The translations under genes and the position numbers were made by a program. A DNA stretch of 16,708 nucleotides, taken from an uncultured Marvinbryantia sp. (lineage in GTDB: Bacteria > Bacillota > Clostridia > Lachnospirales > Lachnospiraceae). The stretch covers positions 1-16,708 of the forward strand of contig CAKRRF010000047.1 in assembly GCA_934394985.1 (NCBI GenBank), read 5' to 3'. The notes beneath the pieces are model-generated. The model searched no databases. It was not told the DNA's origin and saw only the letters and a list, made by a program, of their open reading frames with translations. Shown piece by piece: positions 6,445 through 12,545 of the stretch. Positions within the stretch are counted from its first letter, which is position 1. Every line of letters begins with the position of its first letter.

Positions 6445-7062
6445 CTAGTCCTCCCATGGACGGATGCGGTATGTCACTCCCAGATCTTCGCAGATTTTGC
6501 GACACTGAGCCTCTTCTTCTTTGGTCAGTGTGGTATCTACTGTTGTCAGCACCACATGTGGCACGTACTGTGTTGCTTCTTTCGCAAAGCTAAGCATAGC
6601 ATCGAAGGACTGATCTCCAAACTTGCTGCGCACCAGTTCATGATAACGGTCTGCATTCGGTGTATTCAGGCTGATGGAGATGGTATCTACCAGACCTTTC
6701 AGTTCCGGTGTCACATCTCTTTTCCAGATCAGATTAGCCAGTCCATTGGTATTGATGCGAATTGGCTTCTGATAATTTTCTTTCACAAACTTTGCAATCT
6801 CCAGAAGTGCGTCCAGACGTTCTGTTGGTTCACCGTAACCGCAAAATACCACTTCTTCATATTCAGACAGATCAAATTTTGCAAATTCTGCCTTTACTTC
6901 TTCTACTGTCGGCTCATGCTCCAGCCACAGCGTCTGGTCATCATGAGTGACTGTATCCATATTCTGGCGCAGACAGAAAGTACAGGCGCATGGACAGCGG
7001 TTGGTCAGATTCACATACAGATTATTGTATACCTTGTATAAAATAGTCATTCCTTTTTTCAT
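6445..7062 (-). CDS. Radical SAM protein, TatD-associated type
   Basis: A 205-residue radical SAM enzyme. I start it at the ATG at 7062, six bases after GAGGAG; an upstream ATG at 7122 has no such site. The [4Fe-4S]/SAM motif C-x3-C-x2-C is at Cys23, Cys27 and Cys30 within NLTNRCPCACTFC, and GYGEPTERLD supplies the GGE-like SAM-binding element. The short length and NLYVNLTNRC start match the family named for its usual neighbour, a TatD-type metal-dependent hydrolase. No TatD gene is near in this window. The substrate is unknown. It follows the B6 kinase by 75 bases on the same strand and is probably co-transcribed. Confidence 0.85.
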   Translation of the reverse strand: MKKGMTILYKVYNNLYVNLTNRCPCACTFCLRQNMDTVTHDDQTLWLEHEPTVEEVKAEFAKFDLSEYEEVVFCGYGEPTERLDALLEIAKFVKENYQKPIRINTNGLANLIWKRDVTPELKGLVDTISISLNTPNADRYHELVRSKFGDQSFDAMLSFAKEATQYVPHVVLTTVDTTLTKEEEAQCRKICEDLGVTYRIRPWED

Positions 7063-7137
7063 ATTGCACTCCTCTTTTCTGATAATATAAATAATACCCT
7101 GCGGCTGCTTTATATCATGCATATTCGCCGGTATTTT

Positions 7138-7968
7138 TTACTTCAACGTATATAGTTCTTCTTCAAAACATACCCCATCTGTCAGCGGCAGATCCATTTC
7201 AATGGATCTCTGGATACATTTCTTGATAAACTTCGATGCTTTCCGGACGGACTGGGTGAATTCCACGCCATTTACCGCATCAGCTGCAATAATCGCAGAG
7301 AAAATATCCCCTGTTCCCGATCTGGAGCTCCCAATCTTATGGGTACGAATCAGTTCGTATCCTTTTCCCTTTTCCAGACAGAAATTGGATACATAAGTCT
7401 TCTGTGGAATTCCGGTAATCACAATCTTTTCCGGTCCGATCTCTCCGATCTTCTCTGCCAGCTCCAGCAACTCTCTGGCAGTCCATTTTTCTTTATATGG
7501 TGTTCCTGTCAGGATACAGGCCTCTGTCACATTTGGCACTACAATATCTGCATAGCGCACCAGTTCAATCATCTGGCTGCACATCTCTTCCGTATAAGTC
7601 GGATAGGCTTTTCCATAGTCACCCATCACCGGATCAATAATGATGATGGTATCTTCTTTCTTAAAATCACGGATAAACTGACTGACAATCTGGATCTGCT
7701 GCGCCGATCCCAGAAATCCAGTACAGATCCCCTTAAAATGTAGTTGCAGCTTCTTCCATTCTTCAATATAGGCCTGCATGTTGTCCGTATAGTCCGTGTA
7801 AAAAAAGCTTTCAAATCCGGTGTGATTGGAAAAAATGGATGTCGGCAATGCACAGCACTGCACCTTCAGCATCGAAATAATCGGCAGCTGCACCGCAACC
7901 GAACACCGTCCAAACCCGGTGTAATCATTAATTAATGCTATCTTTTTCTGATGGTTATGATTATCCAT
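7138..7968 (-). CDS. Pyridoxal/pyridoxamine kinase (PdxY/PdxK type)
   Basis: Ribokinase-fold enzyme of 276 residues that phosphorylates the 5'-hydroxyl of B6 vitamers with ATP, feeding the salvage route to pyridoxal phosphate. Diagnostic stretches are the N-terminal ALINDYTGFGRCSVAV, the substrate-side LPTSIFSNHTGF, DPVMGDYGKAY at about 117-127, and the C-terminal RSGTGDIFSAI anion-hole/catalytic-Asp motif. The ATG at 7968 follows AAGGAA by six bases. It has its own promoter (8065-8093) and a structured leader, and is the first gene of a likely two-gene unit with the radical SAM protein. I cannot separate PdxY from PdxK specificity from sequence alone. Confidence 0.92.
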   Translation of the reverse strand: MDNHNHQKKIALINDYTGFGRCSVAVQLPIISMLKVQCCALPTSIFSNHTGFESFFYTDYTDNMQAYIEEWKKLQLHFKGICTGFLGSAQQIQIVSQFIRDFKKEDTIIIIDPVMGDYGKAYPTYTEEMCSQMIELVRYADIVVPNVTEACILTGTPYKEKWTARELLELAEKIGEIGPEKIVITGIPQKTYVSNFCLEKGKGYELIRTHKIGSSRSGTGDIFSAIIAADAVNGVEFTQSVRKASKFIKKCIQRSIEMDLPLTDGVCFEEELYTLK

Positions 7969-8003
7969 AACACGTTCCTTCCTATTTCCATTCGTTCTAA
8001 AGT

Positions 8004-8060
8004 CATATCCGTTCAGTCCCTTCCCGGATACGAAGTAACTATTCAGATATAATCACTTCG
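8004..8060 (-). promoter_or_regulatory. Two tandem hairpins in the B6 kinase leader
   Basis: The transcript begins near 8058. Hairpin 1 pairs CGAAGT (8055-8060) with ACTTCG (8031-8036), near the very 5' end. Hairpin 2 pairs CGTATCCG (8025-8032) with CGGATATG (8004-8011), eight pairs including one G-U. They abut and share two bases. No T-run follows, so they are not terminators. The first could instead be an operator over the start site. Confidence 0.5.
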
Positions 8061-8064
8061 CATT

Positions 8065-8093
8065 ATATTACAACACTTTTAACAAATAATCAA
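8065..8093 (-). promoter_or_regulatory. Promoter of the B6 kinase unit
   Basis: On the minus strand TTGATT (8088-8093), a 17-base spacer and TAATAT (8065-8070), giving a start near 8058 and a leader of about 90 bases. Confidence 0.65.
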
Positions 8094-8327
8094 ATGTCAG
8101 CCTGTAAAAAAAGTTTATGGTCAATCAGTGAAAATATACTCATTACTAAATTAACCATGATATCTTTTTCTTTTTGGATCCGACTTTGCAATCATCAATG
8201 TTATTGCTGTTACACTCGCTTTTCTGATCCCGGGATTTATTTCCCATCATCCCATTTCCCTCGCCTGATCTTTTACCCACATTCTCAGAAAATCCTTTTT
8301 TTCCAAAAATTATATCGTAACTACAAC
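8094..8327. other. Intergenic stretch, no gene supported
   Basis: Between the B6 kinase promoter and the symporter terminator I see no supported gene. The plus strand has a 32-codon open stretch with no start codon (about 8169-8271) that reads like one membrane helix (FAIINVIAVTLAFLIPGF). It could be a remnant of a lost permease or chance in T-rich DNA. No RNA gene or repeat is apparent. Confidence 0.5.
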
Positions 8328-8370
8328 AAAAAACAGGGCATATGAAATTGTTTTCTTTTCACATACCCTG
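8328..8370 (-). terminator. Rho-independent terminator of the symporter gene
   Basis: On the minus strand CAGGGTATGTGAAA (8357-8370) pairs with TTTCATATGCCCTG (8334-8347), 12 Watson-Crick pairs plus wobble positions, followed by six T (8328-8333). It lies about 45 bases after the stop at 8415. Confidence 0.9.
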
Positions 8371-8414
8371 CCTTTTCCAGCTCTTTTTATAACGCCTCTG
8401 CCCTGGCATCCACC

Positions 8415-9830
8415 TTACATTTTATGTTTCTTCGCTGCAAAGAAATCTTTTGTTTCCTTGACTACCACGCCATTCAACGCAAACAGCGCAATCATATTCG
8501 GGATCGCCATCAGTCCATTGAAGATATCTGCAATGGTCCATACAGCGCTTACTGTCATGTACGGTCCAATAAATACTGCAAAGATATAGATCCAGCGGAA
8601 CACTTTCACCGGTTTCATGTTTCCACCTGTCAGATATTCCAGGCAACGTTCACTGTAATAATCCCATCCCAGAATTGTGGTAAACGCAAAGAATACCAGA
8701 CAGATCATCAGAATAAAAGATGAAAACTGTGGTGCAAATGGGAGTCCATGCTGGAATGCATAGGTGGTAACCTCCACACCCTGCAGCCCTTCTACCTGCC
8801 ATGCTCCAGTCAGAACGATAGAAAGACCTGTTAGTGTACAGATGACGATAGTATCCAGAAAAGTACCTGTCATACTGACCAGGCCCTGACGAACCGGTTC
8901 ATTGGTCTGAGCTGCTGCTGCCGCAATCGGAGCGCTACCAAGACCAGCTTCATTGGAGAAAATACCACGGGCAACACCTTTCTGCATCGCTACGATCATG
9001 CTTCCTACCACACCACCGGTGACTGCCTTTGGATTAAATGCCGCAGTTACAATTGTTACAACTGCTGCCGGTACATGTGAGATATTGCAGATAATCAGAA
9101 TACCTACTACTACAAAATAGATCACCGCCATAAAAGGAACAATAACCTGACTGACCTTTGCGATACGCTTTACACCACCGATCAGTACAGCTGCCACACA
9201 GAAGGCTAATAACAGAGATGCTACCACAACAGACCAGGAATAGCTTCCAAGAGATGGCAGTGTCACACAATGCAGGTTCTGTGGATCAAAGAATCCATTG
9301 ACTGCACTGGCAATACCATTTACCTGACTGAAAGTACCAATACCAAACAAACCTACACAGACTCCAAAGAATGCAAAAATCTTTGCCAGCCAGATCCATT
9401 TCTTTCCCATACCCTGTTCAATATAATAGAATGGTCCGCCAAGGCTGTGACCATCTTCTGCTACCACACGATACTTTACTGCCAGAAGACCTTCTGAATA
9501 TTTGGTTGCCATTCCAAGGAATGCTGCCACAATCATCCAAAACAATGCTCCTGGACCTCCGGCGCAAACAGCCGTTGCCACACCAACGATATTACCGGTA
9601 CCAATCGTTGCACTCAGTGCCGTACACAATGCTGAGAAACTGGAAATTTCTCCCACACCATCTTCTTCATTCTTAAACATCCATTTCAGTGCCAGCGGAA
9701 GTTTATGTACCTGCATCACACCCAGGCGTACTGTAAGCAGAAGACCACCTGCCATAATCAGAACCATCAAAGGCACTCCCCATACCAGATCGTCTACCTG
9801 TACCAGAAAACTATTGATTGCACTCCACAT
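8415..9830 (-). CDS. Alanine/glycine:cation symporter (AGCS family)
   Basis: A 471-residue, multi-helix inner-membrane transporter of the AGCS family, which takes up alanine or glycine with Na+ or H+. Family stretches are visible in order: GVPLMVLIMAGGLLLTVRLG near the N-terminus, the signature GTGNIVGVATAVCAGGPGA, ATKYSEGLLAVKYR, NEAGLGSAPIAAAAAQTNEP, and near the C-terminus FAFTTILGWDYYSERCLEYL. The length is normal. The ATG at 9830 follows AGGAG by about nine bases. A glycine riboswitch upstream makes glycine the likely main substrate or signal. The riboswitch lies about 300 bases before the gene, and the rest of the leader can pair with the ribosome binding site. Confidence 0.95.
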   Translation of the reverse strand: MWSAINSFLVQVDDLVWGVPLMVLIMAGGLLLTVRLGVMQVHKLPLALKWMFKNEEDGVGEISSFSALCTALSATIGTGNIVGVATAVCAGGPGALFWMIVAAFLGMATKYSEGLLAVKYRVVAEDGHSLGGPFYYIEQGMGKKWIWLAKIFAFFGVCVGLFGIGTFSQVNGIASAVNGFFDPQNLHCVTLPSLGSYSWSVVVASLLLAFCVAAVLIGGVKRIAKVSQVIVPFMAVIYFVVVGILIICNISHVPAAVVTIVTAAFNPKAVTGGVVGSMIVAMQKGVARGIFSNEAGLGSAPIAAAAAQTNEPVRQGLVSMTGTFLDTIVICTLTGLSIVLTGAWQVEGLQGVEVTTYAFQHGLPFAPQFSSFILMICLVFFAFTTILGWDYYSERCLEYLTGGNMKPVKVFRWIYIFAVFIGPYMTVSAVWTIADIFNGLMAIPNMIALFALNGVVVKETKDFFAAKKHKM

Positions 9831-9949
9831 TGTAACTTTCTCCTATCCTTTTTCTTTTCCTGCATTGTTTTTATTTCTGTGACTGTTATCACATTTTTCC
9901 AAACATATGCATATATTTGAACTTTCACTTTTCGAAATAGGAAGTTACA
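9831..9949 (-). promoter_or_regulatory. Long-range stem covering the symporter ribosome binding site
   Basis: In the transcript TGTAACTTCCTAT (9937-9949) is fully complementary to ATAGGAGAAAGTTACA (9831-9846) except for a bulged GAA, giving 13 Watson-Crick pairs that include the AGGA of the Shine-Dalgarno and run up to the ATG. Two U-G pairs could extend it. The 90-base loop holds a palindrome around ATATGCATAT and a CRP-like dyad. The pairing is seen; control of translation is inferred. Confidence 0.6.
9878..9893. promoter_or_regulatory. CRP-type dyad in the symporter leader
   Basis: TGTGACTGTTATCACA is a perfect TGTGA-N6-TCACA dyad, the CRP/FNR-family consensus geometry, 48 bases before the symporter ATG. 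I see no convincing promoter placed to use it, so it may act on an unseen promoter, be a roadblock, or be an RNA stem. Confidence 0.4.
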
Positions 9950-10000
9950 TAAATGGATATACTCTGATATGGACAAGACTTCTGACTGTAACCTGGTAAA

Positions 10001-10014
10001 CGCTCATCTGAGCG
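10001..10014. repeat. Short palindrome in the symporter leader
   Basis: CGCTCATCTGAGCG can form a 5-bp hairpin with a four-base loop, or serve as a 6-bp-arm dyad. It lies between the riboswitch terminator and the SD-pairing arm. No function is evident. Confidence 0.35.
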
Positions 10015-10046
10015 CATCATGCTTTTATCCAGATATGCCAGTAGAT

Positions 10047-10081
10047 ACAATAGAATATATGCTCCGCAAACATTCTATTGT
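10047..10081. repeat. Perfect 10-bp inverted repeat after the riboswitch terminator
   Basis: ACAATAGAAT (10047-10056) and ATTCTATTGT (10072-10081) flank 15 bases. On the minus strand it begins four bases after the terminator T-run and has no T-run of its own. In read-through transcripts it would form a stable stem. Confidence 0.55.
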
Positions 10082-10084
10082 CAT

Positions 10085-10127
10085 AAATAAAAATATCCCT
10101 TACACCAAATAAACTGGTACAGGGATA
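10085..10127 (-). terminator. Riboswitch-controlled terminator
   Basis: On the minus strand TATCCCT...ACCA (10113-10127) pairs with TGGT...AGGGATA (10094-10107) with one bulged base, followed by TTTTTATTT (10085-10093). The 5' arm TATCCCTGT can alternatively join a hairpin reaching back to the 3' strand of the glycine aptamer, which would prevent the terminator. Confidence 0.85.
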
Positions 10128-10325
10128 GAAGATATTCTTTAGAACGATATCTTCTCTGTCCTTTTACCTGAGAGATTCATATATCAAATGATATATGTTG
10201 CACCTTCGGCCCCCGGTCATTATCCGGGTGTCTCCAGAGAGTCGATCCATTTACAGTTGCACCGGTCACTACCGGCACCTGAGAGTTTTACTCCTTCGGT
10301 AGACTTTTGTCATTTTCCTGCAAAC
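10128..10325 (-). promoter_or_regulatory. Glycine riboswitch (gcvT type), two aptamer units
   Basis: The second aptamer (10153-10243) is complete: GACTCTCTGGAGA, a CCCGG/CCGGG helix, GCCGAAGGTGCAAC, a long AT-rich helix, then TCTCTCAGGTAAAAGGACAGAG, all conserved elements of the glycine aptamer. The first (about 10256-10325) is compact. It has ACCGAAGGAGTAAA and ACTCTCAGGTGCC but almost no third helix, lacks a clear GGAGA 5' element, and is closed by GTTTGCA/TGCAAC. A hairpin AGAAGATAT/ATATCTTCT (10127-10135, 10147-10155) and a terminator follow. It controls the AGCS symporter. Rfam class RF00504 is expected. Confidence 0.92.
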
Positions 10326-10354
10326 TTCATCTCGAAAAATAGCCCTTTCCAAAT

Positions 10355-10383
10355 ACTATATAACTTCTTTTACCATTTGGCAA
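10355..10383 (-). promoter_or_regulatory. Promoter of the riboswitch-symporter transcript
   Basis: On the minus strand TTGCCA (10378-10383), a 17-base spacer and TATAGT (10355-10360), start near 10348, about 23 bases before the first aptamer. It lies 20 bases after the MATE gene's stop, with no terminator seen between, so some MATE read-through into the riboswitch is possible. Confidence 0.78.
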
Positions 10384-10402
10384 GAGAATTTTTATTTTCT
10401 TT

Positions 10403-11749
10403 TCACATTTTCATATTTCTCTTCATAACATAGATGTAATATGGGATCAGCGGAATCAGTGCCGCAATCCATGCCGCAGGGTCCGCCAGGCACACTCCGC
10501 GGAAGCTGGCATGACCTGCCACCAGTAATACAATCGTAATTCTGGCCACCAGTTCAAAAATGCCTCCCATCATCGGAACTACTCCATATCCCATTCCCTG
10601 CAGAGTATTTCGGTACAGGAAAATACTTCCAAGAAACGGGTAACACCAGAATACCGTATGGAAATACAGCACCGCTACCTGTATTACCTCTGTCTGGGAC
10701 GGACTTACAAACAGCCAGGTCATATATTTTCCAAAGAAAAACATCAGAATCATGGCCAGCACACTCCAGCCAAGTATCATATACTGAGTACATCTTACTC
10801 CCTGTTTTACGCGGTCAAGCCTGCCTGCTCCACGATTCTGTCCCACATAAGTTGCTATCGTTGCACCAAACGCAACAAATACCGTAGCCACTATATTTTG
10901 AAGTTTTCCGGCTGCTGAAAAACCTGCCATATAAGTTTCCCCGTAAACATTTACAGCCCCCTGCACAACAATGGTGCCGATTGCTGTAATAGAAAACTGC
11001 AATGCCATTGGTATTCCAAGTCCAAGAAGCTTTTTTACTGAATTCCATGAATAATGAAAGTCCTCTCTGTGCAGATGCAGAATCGGATATTTTTTCACTA
11101 TATAGAAGAAGCATAACAGCGCTGAGACAGCCTGCGCAATCACGGTTGCATACGCACATCCTTCCACGCCCATTCCCACACAGACTATCAGCACAATATC
11201 CAGAACCACATTCATTCCTGCTGAAATCATCAGAAAATACAACGGTGACCTGGAATCTCCCAACGCACGTAAAAATGCTGATAATGCATTATACGCAATC
11301 GTTACAATAAGTCCAAGATAAATAATCTTCATATAAGACTTTACTGACGGAAGAATCTCCTCCGAATAGTTCATCATTCGAAGAATCGGTTCGTTCGCAA
11401 GCGCCAGCCCCACTGTCATGACCAGTGCAAATATTACACACAGATAAATCGACATAGCCACATAATGTCGCATCCTGTCTGTCTTTTTTGCTCCAAAACA
11501 CTGAGCTACCATGATAGCAAATCCACTTGTCAGTCCGTTCAGCCATCCAATCACAAAGAACATCAGGGAGCCGGTGCTGCCGATTGCCGCCAGTGCCTGT
11601 ACACCAAGGAACTGCCCTGCCACAATCGAGTCCACTACATTATAAAACTGCTGAAACAGATTTCCAAGAAACATGGGAATCATAAATTGCATAATCAGCT
11701 TCGCCGGACTTCCCACCGTCATGTCATTCATTTTCTGGTTTTTTTCCAT
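10403..11749 (-). CDS. MATE-family multidrug/Na+ antiporter
   Basis: A 448-residue membrane protein with about 12 helices, the usual size for MATE exporters, which expel drugs or metabolites in exchange for Na+ or H+. The opening PAKLIMQFMIPMFLGNLFQQFYNVVD and SIVAGQFLGVQALAAIGSTG is the typical first repeat. The second half starts similarly, with GIPMALQFSITAIGTIVVQG and AAGKLQNIVATVFVAFGATI. The start ATG at 11749 follows AGGAG by about nine bases. It has its own strong promoter at 11795-11823 with a palindrome in the spacer. No regulator gene sits next to it, so substrate and inducer are unknown. Confidence 0.94.
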   Translation of the reverse strand: MEKNQKMNDMTVGSPAKLIMQFMIPMFLGNLFQQFYNVVDSIVAGQFLGVQALAAIGSTGSLMFFVIGWLNGLTSGFAIMVAQCFGAKKTDRMRHYVAMSIYLCVIFALVMTVGLALANEPILRMMNYSEEILPSVKSYMKIIYLGLIVTIAYNALSAFLRALGDSRSPLYFLMISAGMNVVLDIVLIVCVGMGVEGCAYATVIAQAVSALLCFFYIVKKYPILHLHREDFHYSWNSVKKLLGLGIPMALQFSITAIGTIVVQGAVNVYGETYMAGFSAAGKLQNIVATVFVAFGATIATYVGQNRGAGRLDRVKQGVRCTQYMILGWSVLAMILMFFFGKYMTWLFVSPSQTEVIQVAVLYFHTVFWCYPFLGSIFLYRNTLQGMGYGVVPMMGGIFELVARITIVLLVAGHASFRGVCLADPAAWIAALIPLIPYYIYVMKRNMKM

Positions 11750-11794
11750 TCTTTTTTCTCCTCATTTCTATACATGCAAAACAATAACTGCATT

Positions 11795-11823
11795 ATTATA
11801 TGCACATATATCTGAAATTTCAA
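11795..11823 (-). promoter_or_regulatory. MATE gene promoter with palindrome in the spacer
   Basis: On the minus strand TTGAAA (11818-11823), a 17-base spacer and a consensus TATAAT (11795-11800), start near 11788. The palindrome TATATG-CA-CATATA (11797-11810) overlaps the -10 and spacer, a place where a repressor would block polymerase. In such AT-rich DNA it may be chance. Confidence 0.72.
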
Positions 11824-11848
11824 GCAATTTTCGCATTCTTATTCTATA

Positions 11849-11879
11849 ACATAAGGCATCCTGTCCGGATGCCTCATGT
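11849..11879 (-). terminator. Terminator after the cytidylate-kinase-like gene
   Basis: A long stem with AGGCATCC (11854-11861) against GGATGCCT (11867-11874), extended by ACAT/ATGT after one mismatch, begins directly at the stop codon. On the minus strand only TATGTTAT follows, so the T-run is poor. It may be a weak terminator or a 3'-end stabilising stem. Confidence 0.6.
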
Positions 11880-12488
11880 TTATGAAAATGCTTCTGTTCT
11901 TTTTCGAATGTAATCTTCCAGTATATCAATGGTGGTGTCGATTCCCAGCTTACTGCTATTAATACTCAGATCGTAATTTCTGGAATCTCCCCATTTTCCC
12001 TGACAAAAATGATTATGGTAAGTTTTTCTCTTACGGTCATGATGAGCAATACTTTCTTCCGCTCTCATTCTGTCTACCTGTTCCCGTTCCATAATTCGCT
12101 TTATTTTCTCTTCCATATCTCCCAGAACAAAAATGCTTACCAGCCCTTTGTACTCTTTCAGGATATGTTCGGAACATCTTCCTACAATTACAAAAGATTC
12201 TCCCGCTGCTGCTTTTTTCTTCAGGTATTCAAATTGCATATTTGCCAGATTTTCCTGAGGAGAATTGCTGAATCCATTGACAGTTCTGGAAAAAAATGGA
12301 ATCTTTGGCAATTCATCAAATCTCTCCAGTGTCTTAACATCTACTTTTTTTCCGGCTGCAATCTCACCAATCAAATGATAATCATAAAATGGAAGTCCAA
12401 ATCGTTTTGCCAGAGCCTCTGCAATTACATGACCACCACTGCCGTATTCACGCCCCACTGAAATAATCAGTTGTTTATTTTCATCCAT
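11880..12488 (-). CDS. Cytidylate-kinase-like family protein
   Basis: A 202-residue P-loop protein of the Cytidylate_kin2-like family. The nucleotide-binding element is GREYGSGG at about residues 12-19, which lacks the usual Walker A Lys-Ser/Thr; a GREYGSGG-type loop is normal for this family. YDYHLIGEIA, VGRCSEHIL, the Arg-rich lid region (MEREQVDRMRAEESIAHHDRKRK) and a C-terminal YDLSINSSKLGIDTTIDIL also fit. True CMP kinase (cmk) is a different family, so the substrate here is uncertain. The start ATG at 12488 follows GGGGGA. It lies 57 bases after the permease on the same strand with no terminator between, so the two are probably co-transcribed. Confidence 0.85.
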   Translation of the reverse strand: MDENKQLIISVGREYGSGGHVIAEALAKRFGLPFYDYHLIGEIAAGKKVDVKTLERFDELPKIPFFSRTVNGFSNSPQENLANMQFEYLKKKAAAGESFVIVGRCSEHILKEYKGLVSIFVLGDMEEKIKRIMEREQVDRMRAEESIAHHDRKRKTYHNHFCQGKWGDSRNYDLSINSSKLGIDTTIDILEDYIRKRTEAFS

Positions 12489-12545
12489 CTTCTCATCCCC
12501 CTTTTTGACTTTATATGTTCTGCAAAACTATCAAACAGTTATGTA

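Noticed and set aside
6337..7041. 234-codon plus-strand open frame
   Set aside because: Antisense shadow of the radical SAM gene; Cys/His/Phe-rich with no ribosome binding site.
8094..8345. 83-codon plus-strand frame in the intergenic stretch
   Set aside because: No ribosome binding site, runs into the opposite-strand terminator hairpin, and no recognisable domain.
10085..10325. tRNA cluster or small RNA gene
   Set aside because: The CCGAAGG, CTCTCAGG and GGACAGAG elements and the terminator identify a glycine riboswitch; no cloverleaf or T-loop motif is present.
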